60,161 nucleotides of DNA from Candidatus Daviesbacteria bacterium (GCA_003519445.1 DOWS01000020.1:1-60161); one strand, 5' to 3'; shown: positions 16,479-25,257, counted from the first letter of the stretch. Notes: generated from the letters alone by a model not told the origin. Numbers and translations: made by a program.

Positions 16479-17153
16479 ATGATCTTATTTGACAAAGTCT
16501 TCAAAAAGTTTGGTTCATCAACAGCCTTGGATGATATTTCCCTGGAAATTAAACAGGGGGAATTTGTCTTTTTGGTTGGACCCTCCGGAGCCGGCAAAAC
16601 CACTATGCTCCGTATTCTAACCCGGGAAATACTCCCCACAAGCGGCACAGTAACTGTTGATAAAATAGATCTTACTAAACTAAAAAACAGTGAGATCCCA
16701 AAATTAAGAAGAAAAGTGGGAGTAGTTTTCCAGGATTTTAAATTATTGGATGACCGGACCGTATTTGAGCAGGTAGCTCTGGCTTTGGAGGTTTTGGGCA
16801 AAAGCGACAGCGAGATAGTAAAAGCTGTGGAACATACTCTAAAACTGGTGGAGATTTGGGATAAACGGAATTTATTTCCCAGACAACTTTCCGGAGGTGA
16901 GGCTCAAAGAGTAACCATTGCCAGGGCTGTTGTTGGCAAGCCTGATATTGTTTTAGCTGATGAACCAACCGGTGATTTAGACCACAAAACCGCCTGGGGG
17001 GTAATTCAGCTTCTTAATGAAATCAACTCATGGGGTACCACTATTTTGATGGCTACCCACAACCAGGAAATTGTCAATACCTTAAAGCAACGGGTAATAA
17101 CTTTAAAGCTCGGTAAAATCACCAAAGACAACACGGAGGGTAAATACGAATGA
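16479..17153 (+). CDS. ftsE: Cell division ATP-binding protein FtsE
   Basis: A 224-residue ABC ATPase. Walker A is GPSGAGKTT, the Q-loop is VFQDFKLL, the signature is LSGGEAQR, and Walker B with Glu is VLADEPTGDLD, followed by the switch His in MATHNQEI. The ATG at 16479 gives the family start MILFDKVFKKFG; the longer frame from 16422 overlaps the previous gene. FtsE powers FtsX to activate peptidoglycan hydrolases at the septum. The stop overlaps the ftsX ATG (ATGA). Confidence 0.95.
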   Translation: MILFDKVFKKFGSSTALDDISLEIKQGEFVFLVGPSGAGKTTMLRILTREILPTSGTVTVDKIDLTKLKNSEIPKLRRKVGVVFQDFKLLDDRTVFEQVALALEVLGKSDSEIVKAVEHTLKLVEIWDKRNLFPRQLSGGEAQRVTIARAVVGKPDIVLADEPTGDLDHKTAWGVIQLLNEINSWGTTILMATHNQEIVNTLKQRVITLKLGKITKDNTEGKYE

Positions 17154-18034
17154 GTTTTAGAAACTATGTTAAATTTGCCAAAAGAAACATTAAAAGAACC
17201 CCTTTTCAGGCCGCTGCAGCATCCTTGTCCATGTTTTCGGCTTTTTTGGCCTTAATTGGTTTCCTGCTGATTTCCATTGGGCTGCAACTGACTCTACAGT
17301 TTTATGAATCAAGACCGCAAGTAATGGCCTTTTTTAAAGACGGCACTACCAGAGAAGATATTTCAGCCATAGAAGATAACCTGAAAGGAAATTATCAGGT
17401 TACCAAAACAAAATATGTTTCCAAAGAAGAAGCTCTGCAAATTTATAAAAGACTTAACCAGGGAAAGGATCCTCTTCTGACCGAACTGGTCACAGCCAGC
17501 ACCTTACCGCCATCACTGGAGATTTCCACCATAACCCTGCAGGATCTTGCACCTGTAGCCGAAATCCTAAAACAGGAACCGGTGGTTGAAGATGTTGTAT
17601 TCCCTGAAGATGTGGTTTCAAATTTGTCAACTGCCACACTGCTGGTTAGAATCATTGGCGGAGTAATTGTAGGTTACCTGATACTTTACGCCATCCTGCA
17701 AATCCTGATGATTATCGGGTTTAAAATCAGGTTAAAAAGAAATGAGATCGAAACCATGCGTCTTTTGGGTGCATCGACTTCTTTTATCAGAAACCCCTTT
17801 ATTCTGGAAGGAATGTTTTATGGTGTAGTAGGTGCCACGGCAGCCTGGACAGTAATCTATATTATGCTTTGGTATTTTACTCCCTACATTCAAGGAGGAT
17901 ACTTGGGTGAAATCAGGCTGTTGCCGCCAAATCCCATTCTCATGTTATCCCTGCTGATAATTGCTATTTTGCTGGCCTGTCTAGTGGGAGCTTTGGGATC
18001 ATTTGGAGCCACTAGAAGATATCTTCGGATATGA
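17150..18034 (+). CDS. ftsX: Cell division membrane protein FtsX
   Basis: A 294-residue permease-like protein with four membrane helices: one near residues 22-47, then an extracellular domain of about 120 residues (QVMAFFKDGTTREDI, VVEDVVFPEDVV), then three helices from about residue 160. It pairs with FtsE and passes the ATPase signal to a hydrolase activator outside the membrane. It overlaps ftsE and the following LytM gene by 4 bases each, so the three products are very likely made together. Confidence 0.93.
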   Translation: MSFRNYVKFAKRNIKRTPFQAAAASLSMFSAFLALIGFLLISIGLQLTLQFYESRPQVMAFFKDGTTREDISAIEDNLKGNYQVTKTKYVSKEEALQIYKRLNQGKDPLLTELVTASTLPPSLEISTITLQDLAPVAEILKQEPVVEDVVFPEDVVSNLSTATLLVRIIGGVIVGYLILYAILQILMIIGFKIRLKRNEIETMRLLGASTSFIRNPFILEGMFYGVVGATAAWTVIYIMLWYFTPYIQGGYLGEIRLLPPNPILMLSLLIIAILLACLVGALGSFGATRRYLRI

Positions 18035-19176
18035 AAAAGCTATTCTTAATTGCTGTTTTGGGGCTTTTTTTGCTTAGCGCATTTTTTCTTCCTGCTTTTG
18101 CCGAATCTAACGAAGAACTAACCAAAGCTCTGCAGGAAAAACAGGCAGAGATTGCCAAGCTGGAAGCCCAACTTGAAAATGTCAAAGGCAATGAGCGGAC
18201 GCTAAAATCACAGCTTAATATTATTGACAGCCAAGGCAAAGTAACCACCTTAAAAATTGAGGAAACCAATTTGCGGATTGAAAAATTAAAAAGAGAAATT
18301 TCCGAACTTTCAACCCGTATTTCGCGAATTTCTGCCTCCTTGGATACATTATCTGAAATTCTGCTTCGCCGGATTACCCAAACTTATAAATATTCTCAAC
18401 TATCCACTCTTGATCTGTTCTTTTCTTCTCACGGATTTAGCGATCTGCTGCAGCGGCTAAAGTATGTCCAGGTAGCCCAAGCTTATGAAAAGAGAAAATT
18501 ATATGAGCTGCAGGCTACCAAGCAAGCTTACAATGACCAAAAGCAGGATAAAGCCACCAGGCAGGAGGAGGCGGAACAACTTAATAAAGCGCTGGAAAAT
18601 TATAAAAATCAGCTGGCAGAACAGAAAAAAGCTAAAGAAGAACTTTTGAGTGTTACCAAAAATGACGAGGCCAAATTTCAAGGGTTAATTGCCCAACTTA
18701 AAGCCGATGCCGACTCTATTGCCAGAGCCGTATCAAATGTTGGAGTTGTTATTGGGCCGGTCAAAAAAGGCCAGCAAGTAGGGTCTGAAGGAACATCTGG
18801 TTGTTCCAGTGGGCCTCATCTGCACTTTGAAGTTTATGAAAATGCCAAAGTGGAAAATGGCAAAGTCACCGGCACAAGAGTTGATCCCAAAAAATACCTG
18901 GACAACGGACAGCTGGGCCCACCTATGCAGGGGTATCCCGGATCAACACATATTAGCACTGAATACGGGGAAGTTTATGCTCTGGGAACACATACGGGTT
19001 TAGATATGTATGACGACAGGTATGTGGGAACTCCTATTTTGGCCGCGGCTGATGGAGTAGCTTATTCTATTGGTGACTCGGGATGTCGGGTTTCCGGATT
19101 TGATAACGGCCCAGCCAAAGGGGTAGTAGTTGACCACCAAAACGGCCTCGTCACCCTCTACTGGCATTTACTCTAA
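18031..19176 (+). CDS. EnvC/PcsB-like coiled-coil protein with a circularly permuted LytM (M23) domain
   Basis: A 381-residue exported protein: signal peptide (about 1-24), coiled coil (about 25-235), then an M23/LytM domain. The order of the LytM parts is reversed. The usual C-terminal half (VKKGQQVGSEGTSG, HLH at 263-265, VDPKKYL) comes first, and the usual N-terminal half (HTGLD at 321-325, GTPILAAADGVAYSI, VVVDHQNGLVTLYWH ending at residue 381) comes last. All zinc-ligand motifs HxxxD and HxH are present, so it may be active. Coupled to ftsX by an ATGA overlap, it is the likely FtsEX-controlled hydrolase or activator. Confidence 0.88.
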   Translation: MKKLFLIAVLGLFLLSAFFLPAFAESNEELTKALQEKQAEIAKLEAQLENVKGNERTLKSQLNIIDSQGKVTTLKIEETNLRIEKLKREISELSTRISRISASLDTLSEILLRRITQTYKYSQLSTLDLFFSSHGFSDLLQRLKYVQVAQAYEKRKLYELQATKQAYNDQKQDKATRQEEAEQLNKALENYKNQLAEQKKAKEELLSVTKNDEAKFQGLIAQLKADADSIARAVSNVGVVIGPVKKGQQVGSEGTSGCSSGPHLHFEVYENAKVENGKVTGTRVDPKKYLDNGQLGPPMQGYPGSTHISTEYGEVYALGTHTGLDMYDDRYVGTPILAAADGVAYSIGDSGCRVSGFDNGPAKGVVVDHQNGLVTLYWHLL

Positions 19177-19183
19177 ATTATGG

Positions 19184-19189
19184 TATAAT
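19184..19189 (+). promoter_or_regulatory. -10 box for the toxin-antitoxin pair
   Basis: TATAAT ends 7 nt before the antitoxin ATG at 19197 and lies just behind the stop of the LytM gene; no Shine-Dalgarno is present. Confidence 0.55.
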
Positions 19190-19196
19190 TTGTTAA

Positions 19197-19400
19197 ATGG
19201 CTACTATTAAACAGGTTTCAACTAAAAAAAATCTTGTTCCAAAAAGCAAAATTCCCATATCTTACTTAATTGATTATATTAAGGAGGGTTTTAATATATC
19301 AGATTTTATTGCATCTTACCCTTGGGTTAAACGAAAAAATGTAGAAAAAGCTTTGGAAGAAATTAAAAACAGAGAGTTTACCTCTGGATATGCCATCTAA
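19197..19400 (+). CDS. DUF433-type antitoxin
   Basis: A 67-residue protein containing PISYLIDYIKEGFNISDFIASYPWVKRKNVEKALEEI, the short helix-turn-helix-like core of DUF433 (VapB-type antitoxins). It overlaps the following DUF5615 toxin by 11 bases, the standard arrangement for such pairs. It would bind the toxin and its own promoter. It has its own -10 box, so the module is transcribed apart from ftsEX. Confidence 0.75.
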   Translation: MATIKQVSTKKNLVPKSKIPISYLIDYIKEGFNISDFIASYPWVKRKNVEKALEEIKNREFTSGYAI

Positions 19401-19794
19401 AAAATCTTATATTCCATTATATGCTGATGAATGCTTCCCTGTTCCCGTAACCACCTATTTAAAATCCTTGGGCTATTCAATCATTCACGCTTATGATCAA
19501 AATTTTATTCAAAAAAGCGATTATTTTCATCTATTCACAAGCAAGAAATTGAAACGGGTGCTTATTACTCTTGACCGGGATTTTTTATATTACAATCAAG
19601 TTAATCTTGATTCTCACCCCGGGGTAATTGTGATTTCTTCAGGTTCGGCAACACCCCCACATATCAATAAAATTTGTGAAAAACTTTTAAAGAATATAAC
19701 CAAAAATTTTATTAAGAATTCACTTATAAAAGCCACCATAAATAAGATAACCAAATTAAAACAAGGCGTTGTGGTTTCTGAAAAATTTTTATAA
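19390..19794 (+). CDS. DUF5615 PIN-like toxin
   Basis: A 134-residue protein with the PIN-like layout of DUF5615: LYADECFPVPVTTYLKSLGY with the first acidic pair, VLITLDRDFLY with the central Asp cluster, and HPGVIVISSGSATPPHI. These acidic residues would bind Mg2+ in an RNase site. It is the toxin partner of the DUF433 protein upstream. The C-terminal helix FIKNSLIKATINKITKLKQG is basic. Activity has not been shown for most members of the family. Confidence 0.75.
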   Translation: MPSKKSYIPLYADECFPVPVTTYLKSLGYSIIHAYDQNFIQKSDYFHLFTSKKLKRVLITLDRDFLYYNQVNLDSHPGVIVISSGSATPPHINKICEKLLKNITKNFIKNSLIKATINKITKLKQGVVVSEKFL

Positions 19795-19805
19795 AATCAA
19801 TTTAG

Positions 19806-20972
19806 ATGGCTAAAACCATTCTAAGTTCTTTATTTTTTGTTATTATCTTTTTTATATTAATTCACCCAGATGTTCTAGCCGAATCAGCTGTCATTAATGA
19901 ATTTATGGCAAATCCATCATCAGGTTACGACTGGGTGGAGCTTTATAATCCTACAACATCTTCCGTAGATTTAACAAATTGGATATTAGTAGATAGTACC
20001 TCAACAATGAAGACTTTATCAGGGACAATATCAGCAGGAGGATTTATGGCTTTTGAAGTTTCAACCAGATTAAATAAAACAAGTGATTCAATTTATCTTA
20101 AAGATTCTGGGGGTTCTACTATAGATAATTATTCTTATACCACAGAACCTGGCGCCGATGTAAGTATTGGCCGAAGTCCTGATGGGGGCAGTTGGACAAC
20201 GCTCGCCTCTTCTTCAAAAGGCAGTTCTAATGGCGGTGCTTCCCCTTCCCCTTCCCCAACTCCCTCGCCCTCTCCCTCATCCGCTTCTTCTTTTACCATT
20301 TCCAATGTTCCATCATCAATTGATTCTACCCAAACATTTACAACATCAATAACTCTAGAATTATCTTCATATCCCAATACTAAATTTTATTTAAAAGGGG
20401 CTTTTGTTAAATCCGGCAGTACTAATTATTTTGGCTACACCAAAGTAAATGATTCTTGGGTTAAAAATAACAATACTTATTCAGACCAGTATTCAATCAC
20501 TACTGATTCATCGGGTAAATGGTCGGGAAGTTTAGAAATACAACCCGATGTTTTTGATTCCGGCTATGAAGGCACTAATGATTACATCTTTAAAGTGGGC
20601 AGATATACCTCATCAGGCAATGGCCCAACCTGGAGTAATGAGATAACAATTAAAATTAATGCCAAAGAAGTGGAAATGGCCGAAGAAAATATTAATTTAT
20701 CTGCATTATCTGTTCCCAAATCCTCTTCGGTTTTAGGAGAAAGCAAAAAACAGGAAGATTTGCCGGAAACAGTTTATTCCCTGGAAAGATACAAAAAAAG
20801 CGCTTCACGCTCTGCTTTAGCCACTCCTTCATCCAAACCAAAAACAAAAGTCAAAGGGGAACGGATCAACTTTCTCATCCCCCTAGGAGCAATTCTTGTT
20901 ATAATTGGAGCCATCCCGATTTCTTATGCAATATATCACCAATTCAGAAAAAGAAACCAAAGAGCTAGCTAA
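19806..20972 (+). CDS. Lamin-tail-domain (LTD) surface protein with C-terminal anchor
   Basis: A 388-residue exported protein: signal peptide (about 1-25), LTD domain (about 26-140; SAVINEFMANPSSGYDWVELYNPT, LTNWIL, FMAFEVS, SIYLKDSGGSTIDNYSY), a Pro/Ser spacer (about 145-160), a beta-sandwich-like region with many Ser/Thr/Asn residues, then a membrane helix and the basic tail FRKRNQRAS. This is a surface-anchored architecture; LTD proteins are frequent in CPR genomes and are thought to work outside the cell. The tsaE start lies inside its last codons. Confidence 0.85.
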   Translation: MAKTILSSLFFVIIFFILIHPDVLAESAVINEFMANPSSGYDWVELYNPTTSSVDLTNWILVDSTSTMKTLSGTISAGGFMAFEVSTRLNKTSDSIYLKDSGGSTIDNYSYTTEPGADVSIGRSPDGGSWTTLASSSKGSSNGGASPSPSPTPSPSPSSASSFTISNVPSSIDSTQTFTTSITLELSSYPNTKFYLKGAFVKSGSTNYFGYTKVNDSWVKNNNTYSDQYSITTDSSGKWSGSLEIQPDVFDSGYEGTNDYIFKVGRYTSSGNGPTWSNEITIKINAKEVEMAEENINLSALSVPKSSSVLGESKKQEDLPETVYSLERYKKSASRSALATPSSKPKTKVKGERINFLIPLGAILVIIGAIPISYAIYHQFRKRNQRAS

Positions 20973-21339
20973 AAAAATTGCTCAAAATCGCAAAAACAAC
21001 ATTATTGCCTTAACCGGTCCTTTAGGTGCAGGTAAAACCATCTTTGTTCAGGGTTTTGCCCAAGGATTGGGAATTAAAGATAAAATCATCTCCCCCACTT
21101 TTGTTTTGGTAAGGCAGCACGGAAACCTGCCTGCCGGCAGGCAGGTCTTTTATCATGTTGATCTTTACAGAGTAGATGATTTTAAGGATTTGGGGCTTGA
21201 GGAAATTTTGGCCAATAAAAATAATATTATTTTAATCGAATGGGCGGAAAAAATTAAAAAATTATTACCAAAAAACAGTCTTTGGATTTCTTTTGAAATT
21301 ACAGATAAAAACACCAGAAAAATTAAAATTCTTTCTTGA
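20926..21339 (+). CDS. tsaE: TsaE, ATPase of t6A biosynthesis, with a palindrome-encoded insert
   Basis: A 137-residue P-loop protein: GPLGAGKT (Walker A), SPTFVLVRQ (switch), FYHVDLYRVDD and IIEWAE-like LIEWAEKI. It regulates the TsaB/TsaD complex. The ATG at 20926 is preferred because the family starts just before the TNSEKET helix. Between VRQ and VFYHVDLYR lies HGNLPAGRQ, part of which is encoded by a 22-bp perfect palindrome; other TsaE proteins have a short variable loop here. It overlaps the LTD gene by 47 bases and the convergent GT-C gene by 17. Confidence 0.93.
   Translation: MQYITNSEKETKELAKKIAQNRKNNIIALTGPLGAGKTIFVQGFAQGLGIKDKIISPTFVLVRQHGNLPAGRQVFYHVDLYRVDDFKDLGLEEILANKNNIILIEWAEKIKKLLPKNSLWISFEITDKNTRKIKILS
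21125..21146. repeat. 22-bp perfect palindrome inside tsaE
   Basis: The sequence is its own reverse complement over all 22 bases, centred between 21135 and 21136 on TGCCGGCA. In the tsaE frame it yields the peptide LPAGRQ. Similar CCTGCCGGCAGG-type palindromes occur widely in CPR genomes (from general knowledge, not checked here). Confidence 0.9.
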
Positions 21340-22810
21340 TTTCAATTTCTATTAGTCCCACCATTTGTTTTTGGACAGTTGCCAAATTAGCAAACGGGCC
21401 TTGCCAGCCGGATCTGGTATCATTTCTATCCGGTTCCTTAATTAAAAAAACCAGTCCGGAAAAATTTTCTTGACTTCCCTGAAATTTATCCTGGCTGGGA
21501 ATATATTGGGGTTTGTTGACAGAATAAACATACTCACCTGGAATATACCCATACTTTTTTTGTCCATACCACCAGAAAAGATACTGGTATGGATAATCAT
21601 AAACCGAAGGTAAATAAGTATACACCTTAAAGTTTTTTCCATCCGCATATTTATAAACATAATCAATGGCAGCTATTTCATTTTTAAAAAGTGAAGGATC
21701 CATATTAGGTTTTCCTAAATCATTTAGGAAAAAATTGGCGATATTGGATAATCCAAAATAAATAATCGAAATAAATAAAGTGACAGAAAAAATCTTAATT
21801 AAAAAAGTTTTCTCCATCAATCTTTTGACTAAAAAACCAACCAAAATTATTCCTGCTGCCATTTCCGCCCCAAGATGCCAGGAATTAACACTCACAGGCA
21901 AAATCAGGTAACCTAAAAACGGCACCAGGATTAAGCTTAAAGATACAATCACAACCGGGTCTTTTTTCAATACAAAAAGCAAAGATGCTAAAATTATCCC
22001 CGCGAATAATTTATGATTCATTAAAGTAGCAGAAAACGAATCAATAAAAGAGCTAAAAATAATCTGGAAACGGGTCAAAATACTTAAATTTCCGGATTCT
22101 CCCAAATACTTTAGTATGGCTTTACTCATTAAAAACTCATGCCTTAAATCAAAAATAATCTGCGGCAGTAGTGTTAAAATAAATGCTCCAACCCCCACCC
22201 AAAACCATTTTTGTCTTAGAAAATGAATATTTTTTGTCAAAACTATACTTACTAGTATTATAACCGGCATAAATATTCCAAAATTCATTTCAAAATTAAA
22301 AAATAATCCTGCCAAAAACCAGGCTATAATAATAAATATCCCTTTGTTTTTTTGCAAGTATTCAACTAATAAATATACAAAAAGTGGCGTAAGTAATACA
22401 ACGGGGTTTGGGTTAAAAGCATAAAGATTGGTTAAAACAACATAATTTGAAGCAACCCACAGAATACCTATGGGGATTATTAGCCAGCGACTCCATCTAC
22501 CGACTAATTTCAAAAGAAAAAATCCGCCTAACGCCCAAAGTAATATTTCCAAAATAATAGAACCATAAGGATTGCCGCCCGATACAATATACGGCACTGC
22601 CAGAAGATAATACCAGGCCGATCCGTTAAACAAACCTTCAATAGCAGAATTTGGACCAATCAAACGAAGTTTTCCCAAAACCACCATTTCCCGGACATCC
22701 ACCATATCCCGGGCATTATCCATATTAAACAGAAAATTATTGTTAGAAGTCAAAAATAATCTGTAGATAACTCCAATAATTAGAATAAAAATTATTAGTT
22801 TGCTACTCAT
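21323..22810 (-). CDS. GT-C membrane glycosyltransferase (GT39/ArnT-like)
   Basis: A 495-residue protein with about eleven hydrophobic helices. After the first helix the luminal loop reads FNMDNARDMVDV, then LRLIGPNSAIEGLF and GSAWYYLL, the same layout as three other proteins in the window. Family knowledge places catalytic Asp residues in this loop and a polyprenyl-phosphate sugar as donor. The C-terminal soluble part is about 110 residues. Its start overlaps the stop of the 22803 gene by 8 bases, so the two are one operon. Confidence 0.85.
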   Translation of the reverse strand: MSSKLIIFILIIGVIYRLFLTSNNNFLFNMDNARDMVDVREMVVLGKLRLIGPNSAIEGLFNGSAWYYLLAVPYIVSGGNPYGSIILEILLWALGGFFLLKLVGRWSRWLIIPIGILWVASNYVVLTNLYAFNPNPVVLLTPLFVYLLVEYLQKNKGIFIIIAWFLAGLFFNFEMNFGIFMPVIILVSIVLTKNIHFLRQKWFWVGVGAFILTLLPQIIFDLRHEFLMSKAILKYLGESGNLSILTRFQIIFSSFIDSFSATLMNHKLFAGIILASLLFVLKKDPVVIVSLSLILVPFLGYLILPVSVNSWHLGAEMAAGIILVGFLVKRLMEKTFLIKIFSVTLFISIIYFGLSNIANFFLNDLGKPNMDPSLFKNEIAAIDYVYKYADGKNFKVYTYLPSVYDYPYQYLFWWYGQKKYGYIPGEYVYSVNKPQYIPSQDKFQGSQENFSGLVFLIKEPDRNDTRSGWQGPFANLATVQKQMVGLIEIEIKKEF

Positions 22811-24284
22811 TTTTTGGCTTTCTAAATTGCAATCTTAAATCACCGTATTTTGTTTCGGAAATCAATTTGCTTTTACTGTCCTCTGCTCCAATTTCCAGAT
22901 TATAAATATCATCCGGTATTCCCACATGAGGTTCTAAGATAAAAAAAGTAATATCCTGCGGCTCTCCTATTTTCTCTAAAGCATTTGCCCCCAAAAGGCC
23001 AATTTGATTATGTCCTAAAAATTTTGGCACATATCCGTATTTTTTTTGACCATACCAGGAATAAAGATAGCTCCAGGTGGTATTGGTCCAAAGAGGAACC
23101 GTTAAAGTATTTATGGAAAATGGCTGACCAGCGGCTTTTTGGTAAGTTTCATCTATTAATTTTAATTGATTTTTTAAAACCATATCATTGGGGATTACAA
23201 GAATAATTTGTCCTAGCGGCCCGTTTTTAAAAACAGCATACAAATTGGAAATAATTATTAAAAAAATCAAAAGCACAACCAAAAACTTACTTTGTTTTGC
23301 AATAATTTGTATTAAATTTAAAACTGCCAAAATTGCCGCAACTGTAAGTCCTATATTTACATATGTATTACTGTGCCCTCCAAAAATAAAAATGGGCAAA
23401 TTAAAAAATAAATAAAAGAATATAAGTTTATTTTTGAGTAATATTAAACTTAAAAACACCAGTAACCCTCCCAAAAAAACATTGGTTGGGAAAAAATTAT
23501 AAGTAAACACTTCTGCAAACCTATTAAGATAATTTAATAAAAGTTCACCAAATTGCGGCCTAAAATCAATTTGGCCGGCAGGGGCAATGCTTAAAAAACC
23601 TGTTGCAAAATTTTGCAATGTTTGAAACTTTAAGCTTGCTATAAGAAAAGGGCTTAAACCAAATAAGGCTATAAGAATAGAAATTATTTTTTGTTTAAAA
23701 CCAGATTTTATTCTAAACAAATATCCAAAAAAGGGTATTAGAAGTAATAGGTAAATTAAGAAGAATTGGAATTGGACGGATAAAATGGCTGCTAGCACGG
23801 CAAGATAAAGTCCTAATGTTTTTCCTTTTTGCCACATTCTTAAAAAATAAAAAAACAAAGTAACTGTTAAAACCGCAGGAGCGGGATTAGAAAGCCAGGG
23901 AGCGTATTGGGTGGCCTCAAAAGAAACAGCAAAAAAAAGACCCGCCAGAACGGACAACTTGAAACTTTTAAATAAGTCTTTTGCCAAAAGCATAACTGGA
24001 ATAACAACTAGCGAGTTTAAAAATGAGAGCATTAATGAAGCTACTCTTGGATCTCCCCCTCCAAAACCGTAAAAAGGAGCCAGCAAATAATAATAAAGCG
24101 GGCCGTGGTATAAACCCGGTGTGGATGTTGGTGGGCCTTGTATTTTTAAATCACCATTCCAGATTTGCAATGCCGCAAAACCGTCTCTTGCCATGTCATA
24201 GTGAAAAGAAACCGCTCCTTGCGGAATATAGATAATCCGTAAGGCAAAAGCTAAAACCAAAATTACCAGAATCCATTTCAACAT
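22803..24284 (-). CDS. GT-C membrane glycosyltransferase (GT39/ArnT-like), paralogue
   Basis: A 493-residue multi-pass protein. The loop after helix 1 reads FHYDMARDGFAAL, LKIQGPPTSTPGLYHGPLYYYLLAPF, the clearest copy of the shared signature (D..RD, GPPTS, GPLYYY). About eleven helices follow, then a soluble tail with YSWYGQKKYGYVP, a motif also present in the 21323 protein. It leads the operon and is divergent from the epimerase gene 40 bases away. Acceptor unknown. Confidence 0.85.
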   Translation of the reverse strand: MLKWILVILVLAFALRIIYIPQGAVSFHYDMARDGFAALQIWNGDLKIQGPPTSTPGLYHGPLYYYLLAPFYGFGGGDPRVASLMLSFLNSLVVIPVMLLAKDLFKSFKLSVLAGLFFAVSFEATQYAPWLSNPAPAVLTVTLFFYFLRMWQKGKTLGLYLAVLAAILSVQFQFFLIYLLLLIPFFGYLFRIKSGFKQKIISILIALFGLSPFLIASLKFQTLQNFATGFLSIAPAGQIDFRPQFGELLLNYLNRFAEVFTYNFFPTNVFLGGLLVFLSLILLKNKLIFFYLFFNLPIFIFGGHSNTYVNIGLTVAAILAVLNLIQIIAKQSKFLVVLLIFLIIISNLYAVFKNGPLGQIILVIPNDMVLKNQLKLIDETYQKAAGQPFSINTLTVPLWTNTTWSYLYSWYGQKKYGYVPKFLGHNQIGLLGANALEKIGEPQDITFFILEPHVGIPDDIYNLEIGAEDSKSKLISETKYGDLRLQFRKPKNE

Positions 24285-24310
24285 TTCACTTAAACTATAC
24301 TAGAATGTGT

Positions 24311-24316
24311 TAAAAT
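24311..24316 (+). promoter_or_regulatory. -10 box for the epimerase gene
   Basis: TAAAAT ends 8 nt before the ATG at 24325. It supports this start over an in-frame GTG at 24307. Confidence 0.45.
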
Positions 24317-24324
24317 TTCATAAT

Positions 24325-25257
24325 ATGAAAGTATTAGTAACGGGCGGAGCAGGTTTTATTGGTTCACATGTTAGTAAATTGCTTCTTGACCTTGGACATC
24401 AAGTTACAGTCATAGATAATCTTTCCCACGGAAATAAAACTTCAATAGACAAAAGGGCTGTTTTTGTGGACGCTGATATTTTACATCAGGAAAAATTGGA
24501 AGAAATTTTGCCCGGACACGACGCTGTTATACACATGGCCTCTTTAATTGAGGTAGGAGAATCTGTTAAAACCCCTGTTGAATTTGTGGAAAATAATATT
24601 TTGGGAACTGTCAAGCTGCTTCAGGCCATGAAAAATTCAGGCGTTAAAAAAATCATTTTTTCCTCCAGTGCCTGTGTTTACGGTGTCCCCAAAAAACTGC
24701 CAATTACAGAAGATGATCCGTTAGGTGAACAGGAAAATCCCTATGGAATAACCAAAACTACCATGGAGGAATTTTGTAAACTTTATAACAAACTTTTTAG
24801 GTTTAATGTAGTTATACTGCGTTATTTTAATCCTTATGGCCCGGGAGAATTACATAATCCGGAAACACATGCCATACCGAATTTTATCAAAGCAATATTG
24901 GAGAAAAAGCCGCTACCTTTATTTTGGAAAGGTGAACAAATTAGGGATTTTATCTATATTGATGATCTGGCAACTGCCCATGTCCTCCCTTTAAACCTGA
25001 CCGGCTTACACATATATAATGTAGGCACAGAAACCGGAGTGAAAGTGAGGGACGCAATAAAAATTATCTTTGATTTGGTTGGTTATGAGGTGGAGACGGA
25101 AGATAAAGGGGAAAGAAAAGGGGATGTGGCATCGCTTGTCGCATCAGCCCAAAAAATTAAAAAAGAACTGGGCTGGGAAGCAAAAGTTTCTTTAAAAAAA
25201 GGCCTTCAAAAAACCATTGAATTTTTTAAATCCCTCCCCCGCCCTTTTTCCATTTAA
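24325..25257 (+). CDS. NAD-dependent sugar epimerase, UDP-glucose 4-epimerase-like
   Basis: A 310-residue extended SDR. VLVTGGAGFIGSHV binds NAD, IDNLSHG and HMASLIEVGESV match GalE-like enzymes, SSSACVYG carries the catalytic Ser, and YGITKTTMEEF the YxxxK pair. RYFNPYGPGE and RDFIYIDDLA are also typical. It interconverts a UDP-hexose pair, probably UDP-glucose and UDP-galactose, but this subgroup also contains glucuronate and N-acetyl epimerases. Its 3' end overlaps the convergent CofE-like gene by 32 bases. Confidence 0.85.
   Translation: MKVLVTGGAGFIGSHVSKLLLDLGHQVTVIDNLSHGNKTSIDKRAVFVDADILHQEKLEEILPGHDAVIHMASLIEVGESVKTPVEFVENNILGTVKLLQAMKNSGVKKIIFSSSACVYGVPKKLPITEDDPLGEQENPYGITKTTMEEFCKLYNKLFRFNVVILRYFNPYGPGELHNPETHAIPNFIKAILEKKPLPLFWKGEQIRDFIYIDDLATAHVLPLNLTGLHIYNVGTETGVKVRDAIKIIFDLVGYEVETEDKGERKGDVASLVASAQKIKKELGWEAKVSLKKGLQKTIEFFKSLPRPFSI

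Noticed and set aside
20135..20377. Open frame opposite the LTD protein gene rich in Glu and Gly
   Set aside because: It is the complement of the Pro/Ser spacer codons and has no start signal or family; a shadow.
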